Shown here piece after piece: positions 53,288 to 63,979 of a DNA stretch of 64,000 bases. A program made the position numbers and the translations under genes. How positions within the stretch are numbered: position 1 is the stretch's first letter; each line of letters opens with the position of its first letter. Source of the stretch: UBA11164 sp034376725. Lineage in GTDB: Bacteria > Pseudomonadota > Gammaproteobacteria > Xanthomonadales > Xanthomonadaceae. The DNA is taken from the NCBI GenBank assembly GCA_034376725.1, contig JAXMJH010000041.1:13585-77584 (forward strand), written 5' to 3'. Under the pieces are notes generated by a model. That model was not told the DNA's origin, searched no databases, and saw only the letters and a program-made list of their open reading frames with translations.

Positions 53288-56233
53288 TCAGAACCGCAAC
53301 GTGAAGCTGCTGAAGAAGTAGCGGCCCACCTGGTCGTAGCCACCCGGCGCATTGGCATTCAATGCGACGGTCGCGCCAACCAACGGCGGCTCCTTGTCGG
53401 CGATGTTGTTCACGCCAAGCGTCAGCTCGCCATACTGTCCGATCTTGACCGAGCCCGACAGGTCGAGATAGGTGAACGAGCCGATCCCACCGTTGCCCTG
53501 GCAGCTGGCGAAAGCAGCAGTGGTTCCGCCGTCTGGGCTGCACAGCCGCTTGTCGGTGGACAGGTTCTCGCCTTCATTGCCCTTGTAATCCAACGAGCCG
53601 AAGAAGCGCCAGCGCAGACCCACGCTGAACAGGTCCTGGCTGTAACGGACGCTGGAGATATGGCGCCACTCGTGGGTCTGGCAGGAGATATTGATCTTGC
53701 CGGCGCACTCGAAGGCGAAATCGTCGTTCACACCGGCCAGCGGGGAGAACCGGTCGTCGAGGACGTAGGTGCCCTGGAACGTGAAATCGATCCGGCCACC
53801 GAGCACATCATCGACGAAATACCCGGCGCCGAAATCGATGCCGCTGCTGAGACGCTCACCGAAGTTGCTGGTCAGGTTGACGACGCGGCCCGAAGTCACA
53901 GGATCATTGCCGCGGAACAGGTCGCCGGCGGCCGAACGCTGAACCAGGCTGCACAGTCCCGGATCGCCCGTGGTCGCGCAGCCGTTCAGGATGGTCTGGG
54001 CACCGATTTGGGCAATCGTGTCGCTGATCTTGATGCGGTAGTAATCGACATTGACGTAGAGATCTTTGATCGGCGTGATCACAATACCGGCGGTCCAGGT
54101 ATCGGCCTCCTCAGGCACGAGATCGAGCGTGCCGCCGATCAACTGATTGAACTGCGCCGCCGCGTTGTTCGGGATGAAACCGAAGCGATCCGCCGTCACG
54201 CCGGTGTTGGCGCACTGTGCCTGGGTGAACGTCGGATTGGGCCCGGCGCAGGGGTCCTCACCACCGAAGAGCGCAAGCTGTTCGGTCGCAAACAGGTTGA
54301 ACACGTTTGGCGCCCGGATGGCGCGGTTGAAGCCGCCGCGGACCTTTACCATGTCCAGATCGGCGCCAAACCCGATCTTCCAGGTATTGGCCGTGCCCGC
54401 GAGGTTGTAATCCGACCAGCGGTAGCCGAGATCGAGATTCACGCTATCGAAAATCCCGACTTCGCTGACCAGCGGAACCAGGCTCTCCATGAACAGCTCG
54501 TTCACCCTGACCACGCCGCTCAGCGGAAGCGAAGGACCACCGGCGCCGGCAAAGTTGCCGGCCTGGCTGTCGCTGTCGGCAGTGAAGTTGTAGGTGTCTT
54601 CACGCCAGTTGGCGCCAAGGACCAGCGACACGGTATCGCCCTTGGCTGACGGCAAGCCGATGCCAAGGTCGCCGGTCACGTAGGCACTGATTTCGGTCAG
54701 CTCTGTGCTGGTGGTACTGAGGCTTGTTCCCGCGATGGCTCTCGCGGCCTCTTCGGTGACGCCGCCGGGGACGAAAACCTGCCACGGCAGGCAGCCCGAG
54801 AACGAACCTGCCGGACAGCCACGGGTAGCTTCCAGAATCCGGGGGGTCAGGAAGTCGTTTTGGCCGACGATGTCGGAATTGTTCTGGCTGTACAGAAACG
54901 AGGCGTTGTACGACCAGCTGTCGGTAATGGCGCCTTCGGCGCCGGTGATGATCCGGAAGTTGGTGTCCTCTTGCGAGGATCTGCGCGGACCGCCCTCGAC
55001 GTTGCGCTTGGCGATATAGACAACCAGGGGGCCGTCGGCGGGATCGATGCCGAGGTCCGCACATGCGGTCCTGATCAGCGGATCGGCGCAGTCGGAATCG
55101 AGCGCAGTGAAGAACGCGCCGGATTCGGCTACCTGAATTGCCGATCGCCGGTTGATGAACATCGTTTCCAGATAGGGCTTGAAGTGCTCGTTCACCTCGA
55201 ACTTCAGCGAGCTGCCGAACGTGTAGCGCTCGTCCGGCCGCTGGAAGAAGTTGATCGGAGCGTAGTTGAACGGGGCGCCGTAGGTGCTTCGGAAAGTCCC
55301 GTCCGGATTCAGGCTGGCGGGCGAGCCGAACACGCCCGGCTGGTAGAAGTAGAAATTGCCGGCTGCATTGGTGTTGGAGCCGCCACAGGCCGTGCCCGCA
55401 GCATTCAGGGCGCAGGACGAAAAGTCGCGCTCGCCCTGGAACAACGCCTCGTTATCGCGCCAGGTGGCCCAGACCATGGCGTGGCCCCGGCCGTCGGCGA
55501 AGCTGCTGCCGAGCGCGACATCGATATTGCCGGACTCGCCATCGAAACCGGAATCGCCATCGGGGAAATCGAAGCCACGTGCTTCCTGCAAGCTCTGCAT
55601 CAGCTTGTTGTTGTTGTTGTGCCGGAATGCTGCGGCGCCGATGTTGACGCTAACGCCCTCGAACTCGGTATCGAGCAGAAAGTTCACCACGCCCGCGACG
55701 GCATCGGAACCGTAAACTGCGGACGCACCGCCAGTCAGGATGTCCACCCGCTTCACCAGGGAAGCCGGCACGATGCTGATGTCGGTGGCGAATGCGGCGC
55801 CCTGCGCCATGCGTGCGCCGTTGACCAGGGTCAGGGTGCGCTGCGGCCCCAAGTTGCGAAGGGAAACGGTCGGAAAGCCGGTGGCGCCATTGTTTTCGAA
55901 CGAATCGAAGACAGGCGCCAGTTGCGGGTACTGATTGACCAGGTCATCGACGCGGGTGGCGCCGCTGAACTGGAAGGCATCGGCCTGGATCTCCATCACC
56001 GGCGATGAAGCAGTGATCGCCTGATTCTGAATGCGGCTGCCGGTTACCTGAATGGTGTCCAGCAAGGGCGCGAGGTTCTGGCTGGCCTCTCCCTTTTCGG
56101 TTGCCGCAGCATCTGCCTGTGCTGCATCGACTTGCGACTGGGCGAATGCAGCGCCGACGCCAAGTGCGGCGTTGGCGCTGGCAAAAAGCGCCAACGTGAT
56201 AGCTCGGTTGAGCTTGGTAGTCTTTGGACGCAT
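53288..56233 (-). CDS. TonB-dependent outer-membrane receptor
   Basis: 981-residue outer-membrane receptor, same class as the one at 38761. Signal peptide MRPKTTKLNRAITLALFASA to GAAFAQ (cleavage near residue 31), then TonB-box region LLDTIQVTGSRI, plug motifs VDDLVNQYPQLAPVF, SLRNLGPQRTLTLVNGARMA and DILTGGASAVYGSDAVAGVV, and a barrel ending in FTLRF. It is preceded by GGGAG 8 nt before the ATG; longer frames upstream lack a signal peptide. It faces the TPR cluster from the right. The ligand is unknown. It is a distant paralogue rather than a recent duplicate of the first receptor. Confidence 0.92.
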   Translation of the reverse strand: MRPKTTKLNRAITLALFASANAALGVGAAFAQSQVDAAQADAAATEKGEASQNLAPLLDTIQVTGSRIQNQAITASSPVMEIQADAFQFSGATRVDDLVNQYPQLAPVFDSFENNGATGFPTVSLRNLGPQRTLTLVNGARMAQGAAFATDISIVPASLVKRVDILTGGASAVYGSDAVAGVVNFLLDTEFEGVSVNIGAAAFRHNNNNKLMQSLQEARGFDFPDGDSGFDGESGNIDVALGSSFADGRGHAMVWATWRDNEALFQGERDFSSCALNAAGTACGGSNTNAAGNFYFYQPGVFGSPASLNPDGTFRSTYGAPFNYAPINFFQRPDERYTFGSSLKFEVNEHFKPYLETMFINRRSAIQVAESGAFFTALDSDCADPLIRTACADLGIDPADGPLVVYIAKRNVEGGPRRSSQEDTNFRIITGAEGAITDSWSYNASFLYSQNNSDIVGQNDFLTPRILEATRGCPAGSFSGCLPWQVFVPGGVTEEAARAIAGTSLSTTSTELTEISAYVTGDLGIGLPSAKGDTVSLVLGANWREDTYNFTADSDSQAGNFAGAGGPSLPLSGVVRVNELFMESLVPLVSEVGIFDSVNLDLGYRWSDYNLAGTANTWKIGFGADLDMVKVRGGFNRAIRAPNVFNLFATEQLALFGGEDPCAGPNPTFTQAQCANTGVTADRFGFIPNNAAAQFNQLIGGTLDLVPEEADTWTAGIVITPIKDLYVNVDYYRIKISDTIAQIGAQTILNGCATTGDPGLCSLVQRSAAGDLFRGNDPVTSGRVVNLTSNFGERLSSGIDFGAGYFVDDVLGGRIDFTFQGTYVLDDRFSPLAGVNDDFAFECAGKINISCQTHEWRHISSVRYSQDLFSVGLRWRFFGSLDYKGNEGENLSTDKRLCSPDGGTTAAFASCQGNGGIGSFTYLDLSGSVKIGQYGELTLGVNNIADKEPPLVGATVALNANAPGGYDQVGRYFFSSFTLRF

Positions 56234-56653
56234 CAGAAATCTCCCAAAATGTTGAACGGTGGTTGAACGAGCTAGCCGTCGAGCGTCGCCATGCGTCATG
56301 TCGCTGTCACACAGCCTAGCCGTCGCGATGCTAACTCTTTTCTGCGCGTTGTTAAAGTGCCGTTAATGATCTGCGCGGGCAGCTTCGAGAACCGATCATG
56401 GCCGTCTGGGTAGCCAGGCAGCCAAGCGGCGCGAACGGGTCGCCGCCCGATTGCTTACGCGGAGCACAGCGTTCGCGCGGCAGCGCCGCAAACTGAGCCT
56501 ATCGCGCAAACGTCGCACGCCGGCCGGCCGGCAGCCCAGGCCTGCCCCCGGCAGCATCGGACGAAAGCCGCTATTGCGGTGCCAGGGGCGCCGTTTAGAG
56601 CATCGGGTATTTTGATCGGCGGGCCGTTACACCCGGCCGGAGGCGCATGGCAA
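56234..56653. other. Non-coding gap between pilR and the second TonB receptor
   Basis: 420 bp with no supported gene. Two copies of CTAGCCGTCG occur at 56272-56281 and 56316-56325, just upstream of the receptor gene, and could be regulator sites. A TTAACA ... TTAGCA pair (minus strand, about 56330-56356, 15-nt spacer) is a weak promoter candidate. The pilR-proximal half is GC-rich with no clear structure. Confidence 0.45.
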
Positions 56654-58063
56654 TCATTCCATGCCCAGTTTTTTCAGCTTGTAGCGCAGTGCCCTGAAGG
56701 TGATGCCTAGCTTTTCGGCGGCGCGGGTCTTGTTGTAGCGGCATTCTTCCAGCGCCCGCTGGATCGCCTCGCGCTCCAGTTGCTCGATATAGTCGGGTAG
56801 GGCCGCCGCGTCGATCGACGGCTGTGCGACTGCCGGAGCGGCAGGGTGCGGGGCCGCTTGCAGGCCTGTCGTGGTCGGCTGGCCCGCAGCGGGCATGCCC
56901 GCGCTGGCAGGGCGCTGCGGCAGGTGCAGGTCTTCGGCATCGATCCGCTGGCCGTCGCACAGTGCCACCGCGCGCTCGAGAATGTTTTCCAGCTCGCGGA
57001 CGTTGCCGGGGAATGCGTACTCGGCCAGTACCCCGAGCGCCCGCTCGGTGACCAACGGCGCCGGCTCATCCAGCTCGATTGCCAGCCGGGAGAGAATCGC
57101 CGAAACAAGTGCAGGCAGGTCGCTCGGTCGCTCACGCAGCGGCGGAACGCGCAGCTCGATGACGTTGATACGGTAATAAAGGTCGTCGCGGAAGCGGTTT
57201 TCGGCCACCAGACTGGCCAGGTTCTTGTGGGTGGCGGACAGGATGCGCACATCGACCGGCGCTTCCGTGTTGGCGCCGATCGGGCGCACCGATTTTTCCT
57301 GGATGACTCGCAGCAACTTCACCTGCATGTGCAGCGGCAACTCCGCCACTTCATCGAGAAACAGCGTGCCGCCATGCGCGGCCTGAAACAGGCCCTGTTT
57401 GTCGGTGTGGGCGCCGGTGAAGCTACCCTTCTTGTGCCCGAAGAACTCGCTTTCCATCAGCTCGGTGGGGATTGCGCCGCAGTTGACCGGAATGAACGGC
57501 CCTTCGGCGCGCGGGCCCTGCTCGTGGATGAGCCGGGCAACCAGCTCCTTGCCGACGCCGGACTCGCCGCTGACGTATACCGGCGCCTGGCTGCGCGCCA
57601 GCTTGGAGATGGTTGTGCGCAACTGGGTCATGGCCGGAGAGTCGCCGATCAGCCGGGTGGCGCTGGCGCTCTGCGGCGAGGCGCGTCGCTCGGCCTGCAG
57701 CTCCAGCGCGTGCTGCACCAGCCGGCGGAGCACCGCCAGATCGACCGGCTTGGAAACGAAGTCGAACGCGCCGGCCTTCAGTGCCCCGACCGCGGCATCG
57801 ACATTGCCATAGGCGGTGATCATGGCCACCGGCAGTTGCGGGTAATTGGCCGCGATGTGCTCGATCAGCTGCTGGCCGTTGCCGTCGGGCAGCCGCATAT
57901 CGGTCAGGCACAGGTCGTATCGATGGCTCGACAGCTGATTGACGGCGCTGGCCACATCGGCAGCCGTGTCGACTCGCAACCCCATCCGGCCCAGGGTAAG
58001 CACCAGCAACTCGCGGATATCGCGTTCGTCGTCGACGACCAGGGCGCTGCGTGTTTGGCTCAT
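56654..58063 (-). CDS. pilR: Type IV pilus sigma-54-dependent response regulator PilR
   Basis: 469-residue NtrC-family activator that switches on pilin transcription. The receiver domain has the phospho-acceptor Asp55 in LTDMRLPDGNG. The AAA+ domain has Walker A GESGVGKE at 165-172 and the sigma-54 contact loop as GSFTGA (212-217), a variant known in PilR. The C-terminal Fis-type helix-turn-helix is RYNKTRAAEKLGITFRALRY. A Pro/Ala-rich linker joins the last two domains. Its kinase PilS lies 2.5 kb away beyond sucCD on the opposite strand instead of next to it. No pil structural gene is in the window. Confidence 0.93.
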   Translation of the reverse strand: MSQTRSALVVDDERDIRELLVLTLGRMGLRVDTAADVASAVNQLSSHRYDLCLTDMRLPDGNGQQLIEHIAANYPQLPVAMITAYGNVDAAVGALKAGAFDFVSKPVDLAVLRRLVQHALELQAERRASPQSASATRLIGDSPAMTQLRTTISKLARSQAPVYVSGESGVGKELVARLIHEQGPRAEGPFIPVNCGAIPTELMESEFFGHKKGSFTGAHTDKQGLFQAAHGGTLFLDEVAELPLHMQVKLLRVIQEKSVRPIGANTEAPVDVRILSATHKNLASLVAENRFRDDLYYRINVIELRVPPLRERPSDLPALVSAILSRLAIELDEPAPLVTERALGVLAEYAFPGNVRELENILERAVALCDGQRIDAEDLHLPQRPASAGMPAAGQPTTTGLQAAPHPAAPAVAQPSIDAAALPDYIEQLEREAIQRALEECRYNKTRAAEKLGITFRALRYKLKKLGME

Positions 58064-58315
58064 CGCACTATGCTAACCCGACAGCCGGGGGTTTTCGCAG
58101 TCTGGAGACAGCAAAGTTCAATGGCAATGCGTCCCCGACTGGAATCGCGTCATCCGCCAGCGAGGGCGCTTTCAGCTTGTGGCATACCCGGCACCGTGCA
58201 GCGCCGTGGTGCCACCCAGAAATCGGCAGCTCGGCGAACCCTTTTGCGCGCCGGATCGCGGCTCAGCGCGCAGGCCATCCGCTGCCGCATGTACGTCAGA
58301 CGGCAGCCGTGCGCC
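58064..58315. other. Gap between sucD and pilR
   Basis: 252 bp with no credible gene. It should hold the pilR promoter (minus strand) and the end of the sucCD transcript, but I see neither a T-run hairpin nor a clear promoter. Confidence 0.35.
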
Positions 58316-59191
58316 TCAGCCCTTCAGCAGCGCCGCCATGGTCTTGCCGAGGTCGCCCGGCGAACGCACGGTCGCCACGCCGGCGCGCTCGAGCGCCGCG
58401 AACTTGCCCTGCGCGGTGCCCTTGCCGCCCGATGCGATGGCGCCGGCATGGCCCATGCGCTTGCCGGCCGGTGCGCTGGCGCCGGCGATGAAGCCGACGA
58501 CCGGCTTGGTGACGTATTCGGAGATGAACTCTGCCGCTTCTTCCTCGGCGCTGCCGCCGATTTCGCCGACCATGATGATGCCCGTGGTTTGCGGATCGTC
58601 CTGGAACAGCTGGAGGCAATCGATGAAATTCATGCCCTGAATCGGGTCGCCGCCGATTCCGATGCAGGTGCTTTGGCCGAGTCCCGCGTCGGTGGTCTGC
58701 TTCACCGCTTCGTAAGTCAGGGTGCCGGACCGGCTGACAATGCCGATCTTGCCGGGCTGATGGATGTGTCCGGGCATGATGCCGATCTTGCATTCGCCCG
58801 GCGTGATGACGCCGGGACAGTTCGGGCCGATCAGCCAGACATCGTGATACAGCGCCAGCGTGTGCTTGACGCGCAGCATGTCCAGCACCGGAATGCCTTC
58901 GGTGATCGCGACGATCACTTCGATGCCGGCTTCTGCGGCCTCCAGGATGGCATCGGCCGCGAACGGCGGCGGCACATAGATGACCGTGGCGTTGGCCCCG
59001 GTATCGTCGACCGCGTCGGCGACCGTGTTGTAGATCGGCAGCCCAATGTGTTCGCCGCCGCCCTTGCCGGGCGTGACGCCGCCGACCACCTTGGTGCCGT
59101 ACTCGATCATCTGTTCGGCGTGGAAGGTGCCTTGCTGGCCGGTGAACCCCTGGACGATGACCTGGGTGGATTTGTTGACGAGTACGGACAT
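58316..59191 (-). CDS. sucD: Succinyl-CoA synthetase alpha subunit SucD
   Basis: 291-residue subunit that binds CoA and carries the phosphohistidine of the TCA-cycle enzyme succinyl-CoA synthetase. N-terminal VIVQGFTGQQGTFHAEQMIE is the CoA-binding Rossmann motif. NCPGVITPGECKIGIMPG and GIVSRSGTLTYEAV are conserved. The active-site His is in KRMGHAGAIASGGKGTAQGK. Length matches E. coli SucD (289). It is downstream of sucC in the same operon with a 47-bp gap. Confidence 0.97.
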   Translation of the reverse strand: MSVLVNKSTQVIVQGFTGQQGTFHAEQMIEYGTKVVGGVTPGKGGGEHIGLPIYNTVADAVDDTGANATVIYVPPPFAADAILEAAEAGIEVIVAITEGIPVLDMLRVKHTLALYHDVWLIGPNCPGVITPGECKIGIMPGHIHQPGKIGIVSRSGTLTYEAVKQTTDAGLGQSTCIGIGGDPIQGMNFIDCLQLFQDDPQTTGIIMVGEIGGSAEEEAAEFISEYVTKPVVGFIAGASAPAGKRMGHAGAIASGGKGTAQGKFAALERAGVATVRSPGDLGKTMAALLKG

Positions 59192-59238
59192 GCTTTGATC
59201 TCTGCTGAGGGCGTGATATAGACGGGCGTCGGGGCGGA

Positions 59239-60399
<1,161 letters not shown>

Positions 60400-60547
60400 G
60401 CGGTACCTGCTATCGCTTGCGGCAAGGGACGGGCAGAGCCCGCGAAGACCGCTATTTTGGCCAACCGCAGCCCGGAAGGCAAAACAATCCGAAATGTCGA
60501 CCAGCGCCTATACTTGTCAGCCAGGGTCAGGACGGGTGGATTGCCGG

Positions 60548-62164
60548 ATGTTCGGAGTCGGAAAGCAGCCCGGAATGGGCCAGGTCGAAGTGGCTCTGCG
60601 CCGCGAGCTGTACTTCTTCACTCTGTACCGGATCCTCGAAGCCGGCCTGCTGGCCTTCCTGGCGTTCAGCCCGCTGGCCGGGCTGTTCACCGAACTGCGC
60701 TATCCGCTGCTGACCCAATCGGTGGCTGCGTTTTACCTCGTTGTCGCCACCCTGCTGCTGCTGTTTGGTCGCAATCCGCGCTTTTCGCTGGAAAAGCAGG
60801 CGGCCATCGGGCTCACCTTCGACTTGCTGGCCGGCGCCGTTGCGTTGCACGCACTGGTTGGCATGAGCAGCGGCGTTGCGCTGTTGCTGGTGTTCAACGT
60901 CGGAGCCGGCGCCCTGCTGATGCCGCTGCGCAACGGGCTGGCATTTGCCGTGGCGGCCGGCGCCGTGGTGCTGGGCGAGTTCTTCTACAGCCGAATGATG
61001 CTGGTGTCGGACGGGATCGTCGCCGAGCCGATCATGTTCGCGGTCACCTACCTGGCCATCGCCATCCTGACCAACCTGCTCGGACAGCAGATGCGCGCCA
61101 GCCAGGCGCTGGCCGAGCGCCGCGGCGTCGAAGTGGCCAATCTGGCGCAGATCAACGAGTTGATCATCCGGCGCATGCGCAACGGCGTGCTGGTGGTGGA
61201 TGCCGACAACAACATCCGGGTCTTCAACGAAGCGGCCTGGTTCCTGCTCGGCAAGCCGCCTCCGGAGCGTCAGGCGCTGGGCGAGGCCGCGCCGGAGCTG
61301 TCGCGCCGGCTGTGGCACTGGCTCAACGGAAAGCCGGTGGAGGCAACGCCGGTGGCGCTGGCCGAGGATGTGCCCGAGGTCATTCCGCGCTTCACCCGGC
61401 TGTCGGTGAGCGACGATCTGGTGCTGATTTTTCTGGAAGACACCTCCGCCCTGTCGCGTCGTGCCGAAGAGCTGACCCTGGCCACCCTGGGCCGGCTGTC
61501 GGCCAGCATCGCTCACGAGATCCGCAATCCGCTGGCGGCGATCAGCTACTCGGCCCAGTTGCTGGCCGAAAGCGAGGATGTGCCGGAGACCGACAAGCGG
61601 CTGGTGGAGATCATCAATGCCCAGTGTCACCGGATGAATGGCATCGTTCAGAGCATTCTGTCGATGGCCCGGCGCGAGCGGGCCCAGCCAGAGGCGATCG
61701 ATCTGAGCCGCTGGGCGTCGGATTTCATTTCCGATTACCGCGGCTCGCAGCAGTTGGGCGACAACAGCCTGAACCTGATCAGCGACGGGCGCGGCGTGCA
61801 TGCCATGGTCGATCCCCAGCACCTGCATCAGGTGGTCACGGTGCTGGTCAACAACGCGCTGCATTACGGGCGCCTGCCGGGCAAGCCGGCCAGGGTGACG
61901 CTGACCGTGGGTATCGGCGACACCGGTGCGGAGCCGACGCTGGAGGTCATCGATCGGGGTCCGGGCATACCGCCGAAAGTGGTCGACAATATCTTCGAGC
62001 CGTTTTTCTCCACCAACGAACACGGTACCGGCCTTGGCCTGTATATCGCGCGTCAGTTGTGCGAGGCAAATCAGGCCGAGCTGAGCTACGTGCCGCTGGC
62101 CGGCGGCGGAAGTTGCTTTCGGGTTGCGCTGACCAAGGTGCACGCGCTGGTGCGCGATGCCTGA
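60548..62164 (+). CDS. pilS: Sensor histidine kinase PilS
   Basis: 538-residue inner-membrane histidine kinase that phosphorylates PilR. Six predicted transmembrane helices fill about residues 25-180, as in PilS of Pseudomonas. A PAS-like region follows (NGVLVVDADNNIRVFNEAAW). The dimerisation/phospho-acceptor site is His323 in SIAHEIRNPLAAISY. The ATPase domain shows VNNALHYG (N box), DRGPGIPPKVVDNIFEPFFS and GTGLGLYIARQLCE. I chose ATG 60548; ATG 60575 is possible. TATACT at 60509-60514 is a possible -10. The domain order and the membrane part support PilS rather than a general NtrB. Confidence 0.9.
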   Translation: MFGVGKQPGMGQVEVALRRELYFFTLYRILEAGLLAFLAFSPLAGLFTELRYPLLTQSVAAFYLVVATLLLLFGRNPRFSLEKQAAIGLTFDLLAGAVALHALVGMSSGVALLLVFNVGAGALLMPLRNGLAFAVAAGAVVLGEFFYSRMMLVSDGIVAEPIMFAVTYLAIAILTNLLGQQMRASQALAERRGVEVANLAQINELIIRRMRNGVLVVDADNNIRVFNEAAWFLLGKPPPERQALGEAAPELSRRLWHWLNGKPVEATPVALAEDVPEVIPRFTRLSVSDDLVLIFLEDTSALSRRAEELTLATLGRLSASIAHEIRNPLAAISYSAQLLAESEDVPETDKRLVEIINAQCHRMNGIVQSILSMARRERAQPEAIDLSRWASDFISDYRGSQQLGDNSLNLISDGRGVHAMVDPQHLHQVVTVLVNNALHYGRLPGKPARVTLTVGIGDTGAEPTLEVIDRGPGIPPKVVDNIFEPFFSTNEHGTGLGLYIARQLCEANQAELSYVPLAGGGSCFRVALTKVHALVRDA

Positions 62165-62208
62165 CGGCGATCGGTTCCGGGCGAGAGGACAGTGGCGGTG
62201 AACGAGCT

Positions 62209-63840
62209 ATGAAAGCCTTGCGAGTGGCGCTGGCCCAGTTCGATTTTCCGGTTGGCGCAGTCGATCGGAATCGTCGTCGCATCGCCGAGCTGATCACCGA
62301 GGCCCGCGATCGGCACGGGGCCGATGTGGTGCTGTTTCCCGAGCTGGCGCTGTGCGGCTATCCGCCCGAGGATCTGCTGCTGCGACCGAGCTTCCTGTCT
62401 GCCTGCGACCGCGCATTGGCCGGACTGGCGCGCGAGGTCCGCGGCATCGTGGCCCTGGTCGGCCATCCGCAGGCCGCCGGTTCGGTGGTCTACAACGCGA
62501 TCAGCGTGCTGCGCGATGGCGCGATCGCCGACACCTACCGCAAGCAGGAGCTGCCGAACTACGCGGTGTTCGACGAGCGGCGCTATTTCGCCAGCAGCGA
62601 CAGCAGGCCCTGTGTGTTCGATGTGGTGGGGGTGCGGGTCGGCGTATTGATCTGCGAGGATCTCTGGCATGCCGGGCCGTTGCTGCGCAGCCGCGATGCC
62701 GGCGCGGAGTTGACCCTGATCGCCAACGCGTCGCCATTCGAGCGCGACAAGGCCGGCGAGCGCGATGCCCTGCTGCAGCGCCGCGCCGAGGAGTCCGGAC
62801 AAGCCCTGGCCTACGTCAATCTGGTCGGTGGCCAGGACGAGCTGGTGTTCGATGGCAGCGCCTGTCTGGCCGATGCCGATGGCACCGTGCATCCGGCGGC
62901 GCGGGCATTTTCCGAGGATTGGATGATCGCCGACTTCCTGCCGGGCGAACGCCGGTTCGAGCGCCGCCAGTGGCCGGAAGAGGACGATGAGAGCTTCGAG
63001 TCGCTGGCCTGGCGTGCGATCACGATGGGCATCCGCGATTACGTGGGCAAGAACGGGTTCCAGCGCGTGCTGCTGGGCCTGTCCGGCGGCATCGACTCGG
63101 CACTGGTGCTGGCGCTGGCCGTGGATGCGCTGGGGCCGGATAACGTCGATGCCATCCGTCTGCCCTCGCGTTACACCAGCGGGCTCAGCAACGATCTGGC
63201 CGCCCAGCAGTGTTCGGCGCTCGGCGTGAGCCTGGAAACATTGACCATCGAGGCGCCATTCAGCGCTTTTCTGGACGTGCTGGCCCCGGTGTTTGGCGGC
63301 CGCGAACCCGACGCGACCGAGGAGAATCTGCAATCGCGCTGTCGTGGCGCCCTGTTGATGGCGCTGTCCAACAAGTTCGGCGCGCTGCTGCTGACCACCG
63401 GCAACAAGAGCGAATACGCCGTCGGATACGCCACCATCTATGGCGACATGTGCGGTGGTTTTGCGCCGATCAAGGATCTTTACAAGACCGAGGTGCTGGC
63501 CTTGAGCCGCTGGCGCAACGCGCGCGGAGATGGCGAGCGGATTCCCGTCGCGGTGATCGACCGGCCGCCGACCGCCGAACTGCGCCACGGCCAGACCGAT
63601 CAGGACTCCCTGCCGCCCTATGACGTGCTGGATGCGATTCTGCGCGCCCATGTCGATGGCGAGCAGTCGTCGGGCGAGATCATCGAAGTCGGCTTCGATG
63701 CCGAGACGGTCGACCGCGTCTTGCGCCTGGTCAAGATCAACGAATGGAAACGCCGCCAGAGCGCGCCCGGCCCCAAGGTTTCCCGACGGGCCTTCGGCCG
63801 CGAGCGGCGTTACCCCATCACCTCAGGCTGGAAGCCCTAG
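62209..63840 (+). CDS. nadE: Glutamine-dependent NAD+ synthetase NadE
   Basis: 543-residue two-domain enzyme for the last step of NAD synthesis. The N-terminal nitrilase-type glutaminase has the triad Glu45 (FPELALCGYPPEDL), Lys112 (YRKQELPNY) and Cys149 (VLICEDLWH). The C-terminal synthetase has the ATP loop LSGGIDSALVLALA at 291-304 and later TTGNKSEYAVGYATIYGDM. The start at 62209 agrees with family N-termini. It lies 44 bp after pilS on the same strand; the frame is open far upstream in the opposite reading of pilS, but this is not coding. Confidence 0.96.
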   Translation: MKALRVALAQFDFPVGAVDRNRRRIAELITEARDRHGADVVLFPELALCGYPPEDLLLRPSFLSACDRALAGLAREVRGIVALVGHPQAAGSVVYNAISVLRDGAIADTYRKQELPNYAVFDERRYFASSDSRPCVFDVVGVRVGVLICEDLWHAGPLLRSRDAGAELTLIANASPFERDKAGERDALLQRRAEESGQALAYVNLVGGQDELVFDGSACLADADGTVHPAARAFSEDWMIADFLPGERRFERRQWPEEDDESFESLAWRAITMGIRDYVGKNGFQRVLLGLSGGIDSALVLALAVDALGPDNVDAIRLPSRYTSGLSNDLAAQQCSALGVSLETLTIEAPFSAFLDVLAPVFGGREPDATEENLQSRCRGALLMALSNKFGALLLTTGNKSEYAVGYATIYGDMCGGFAPIKDLYKTEVLALSRWRNARGDGERIPVAVIDRPPTAELRHGQTDQDSLPPYDVLDAILRAHVDGEQSSGEIIEVGFDAETVDRVLRLVKINEWKRRQSAPGPKVSRRAFGRERRYPITSGWKP

Positions 63841-63904
63841 TGTGGCGTTGCGTTCTTGGCGGAACGTACGCAGAAGGTCGGCTGGTCGATGTGACGGCCA
63901 TAGC

Positions 63905-63922
63905 CAAAGCCAAAGCCAAAGC
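63905..63922. repeat. Short tandem CAAAGC repeat
   Basis: Three copies of CAAAGC in tandem (63905-63922) begin the repeat-rich tail after nadE. No coding evidence. Confidence 0.4.
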
Positions 63923-63945
63923 TTTCACTGCCCTTCGGGCAGCGA

Positions 63946-63979
63946 GTTACTTTCTCTTGCTTGTCCAAGAGAACGTAAC
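63946..63979. repeat. Inverted repeat (hairpin) in the tail after nadE
   Basis: GTTACTTTCTCTTG (63946-63959) and CAAGAGAACGTAAC (63966-63979) pair with one mismatch around a 6-base loop. From memory, very similar sequences recur in many Xanthomonas and Pseudomonas genomes as short intergenic repeats, which could not be checked here. The window ends 21 bp later, so the whole element is not seen. Confidence 0.5.

Noticed and set aside
53264..54649. Open frame of 461 codons antisense to the second TonB receptor
   Set aside because: The receptor has a signal peptide, plug and aromatic C-terminus; the antisense frame has no domain and spans the terminator.
56846..59221. Open frame of 791 codons on the plus strand, antisense to pilR and sucD
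   Set aside because: It is a side effect of GC-rich codon use. The opposite strand holds two certain genes with intact catalytic motifs, and the translation of this frame is Arg/Gly/Gln-rich with no domain.
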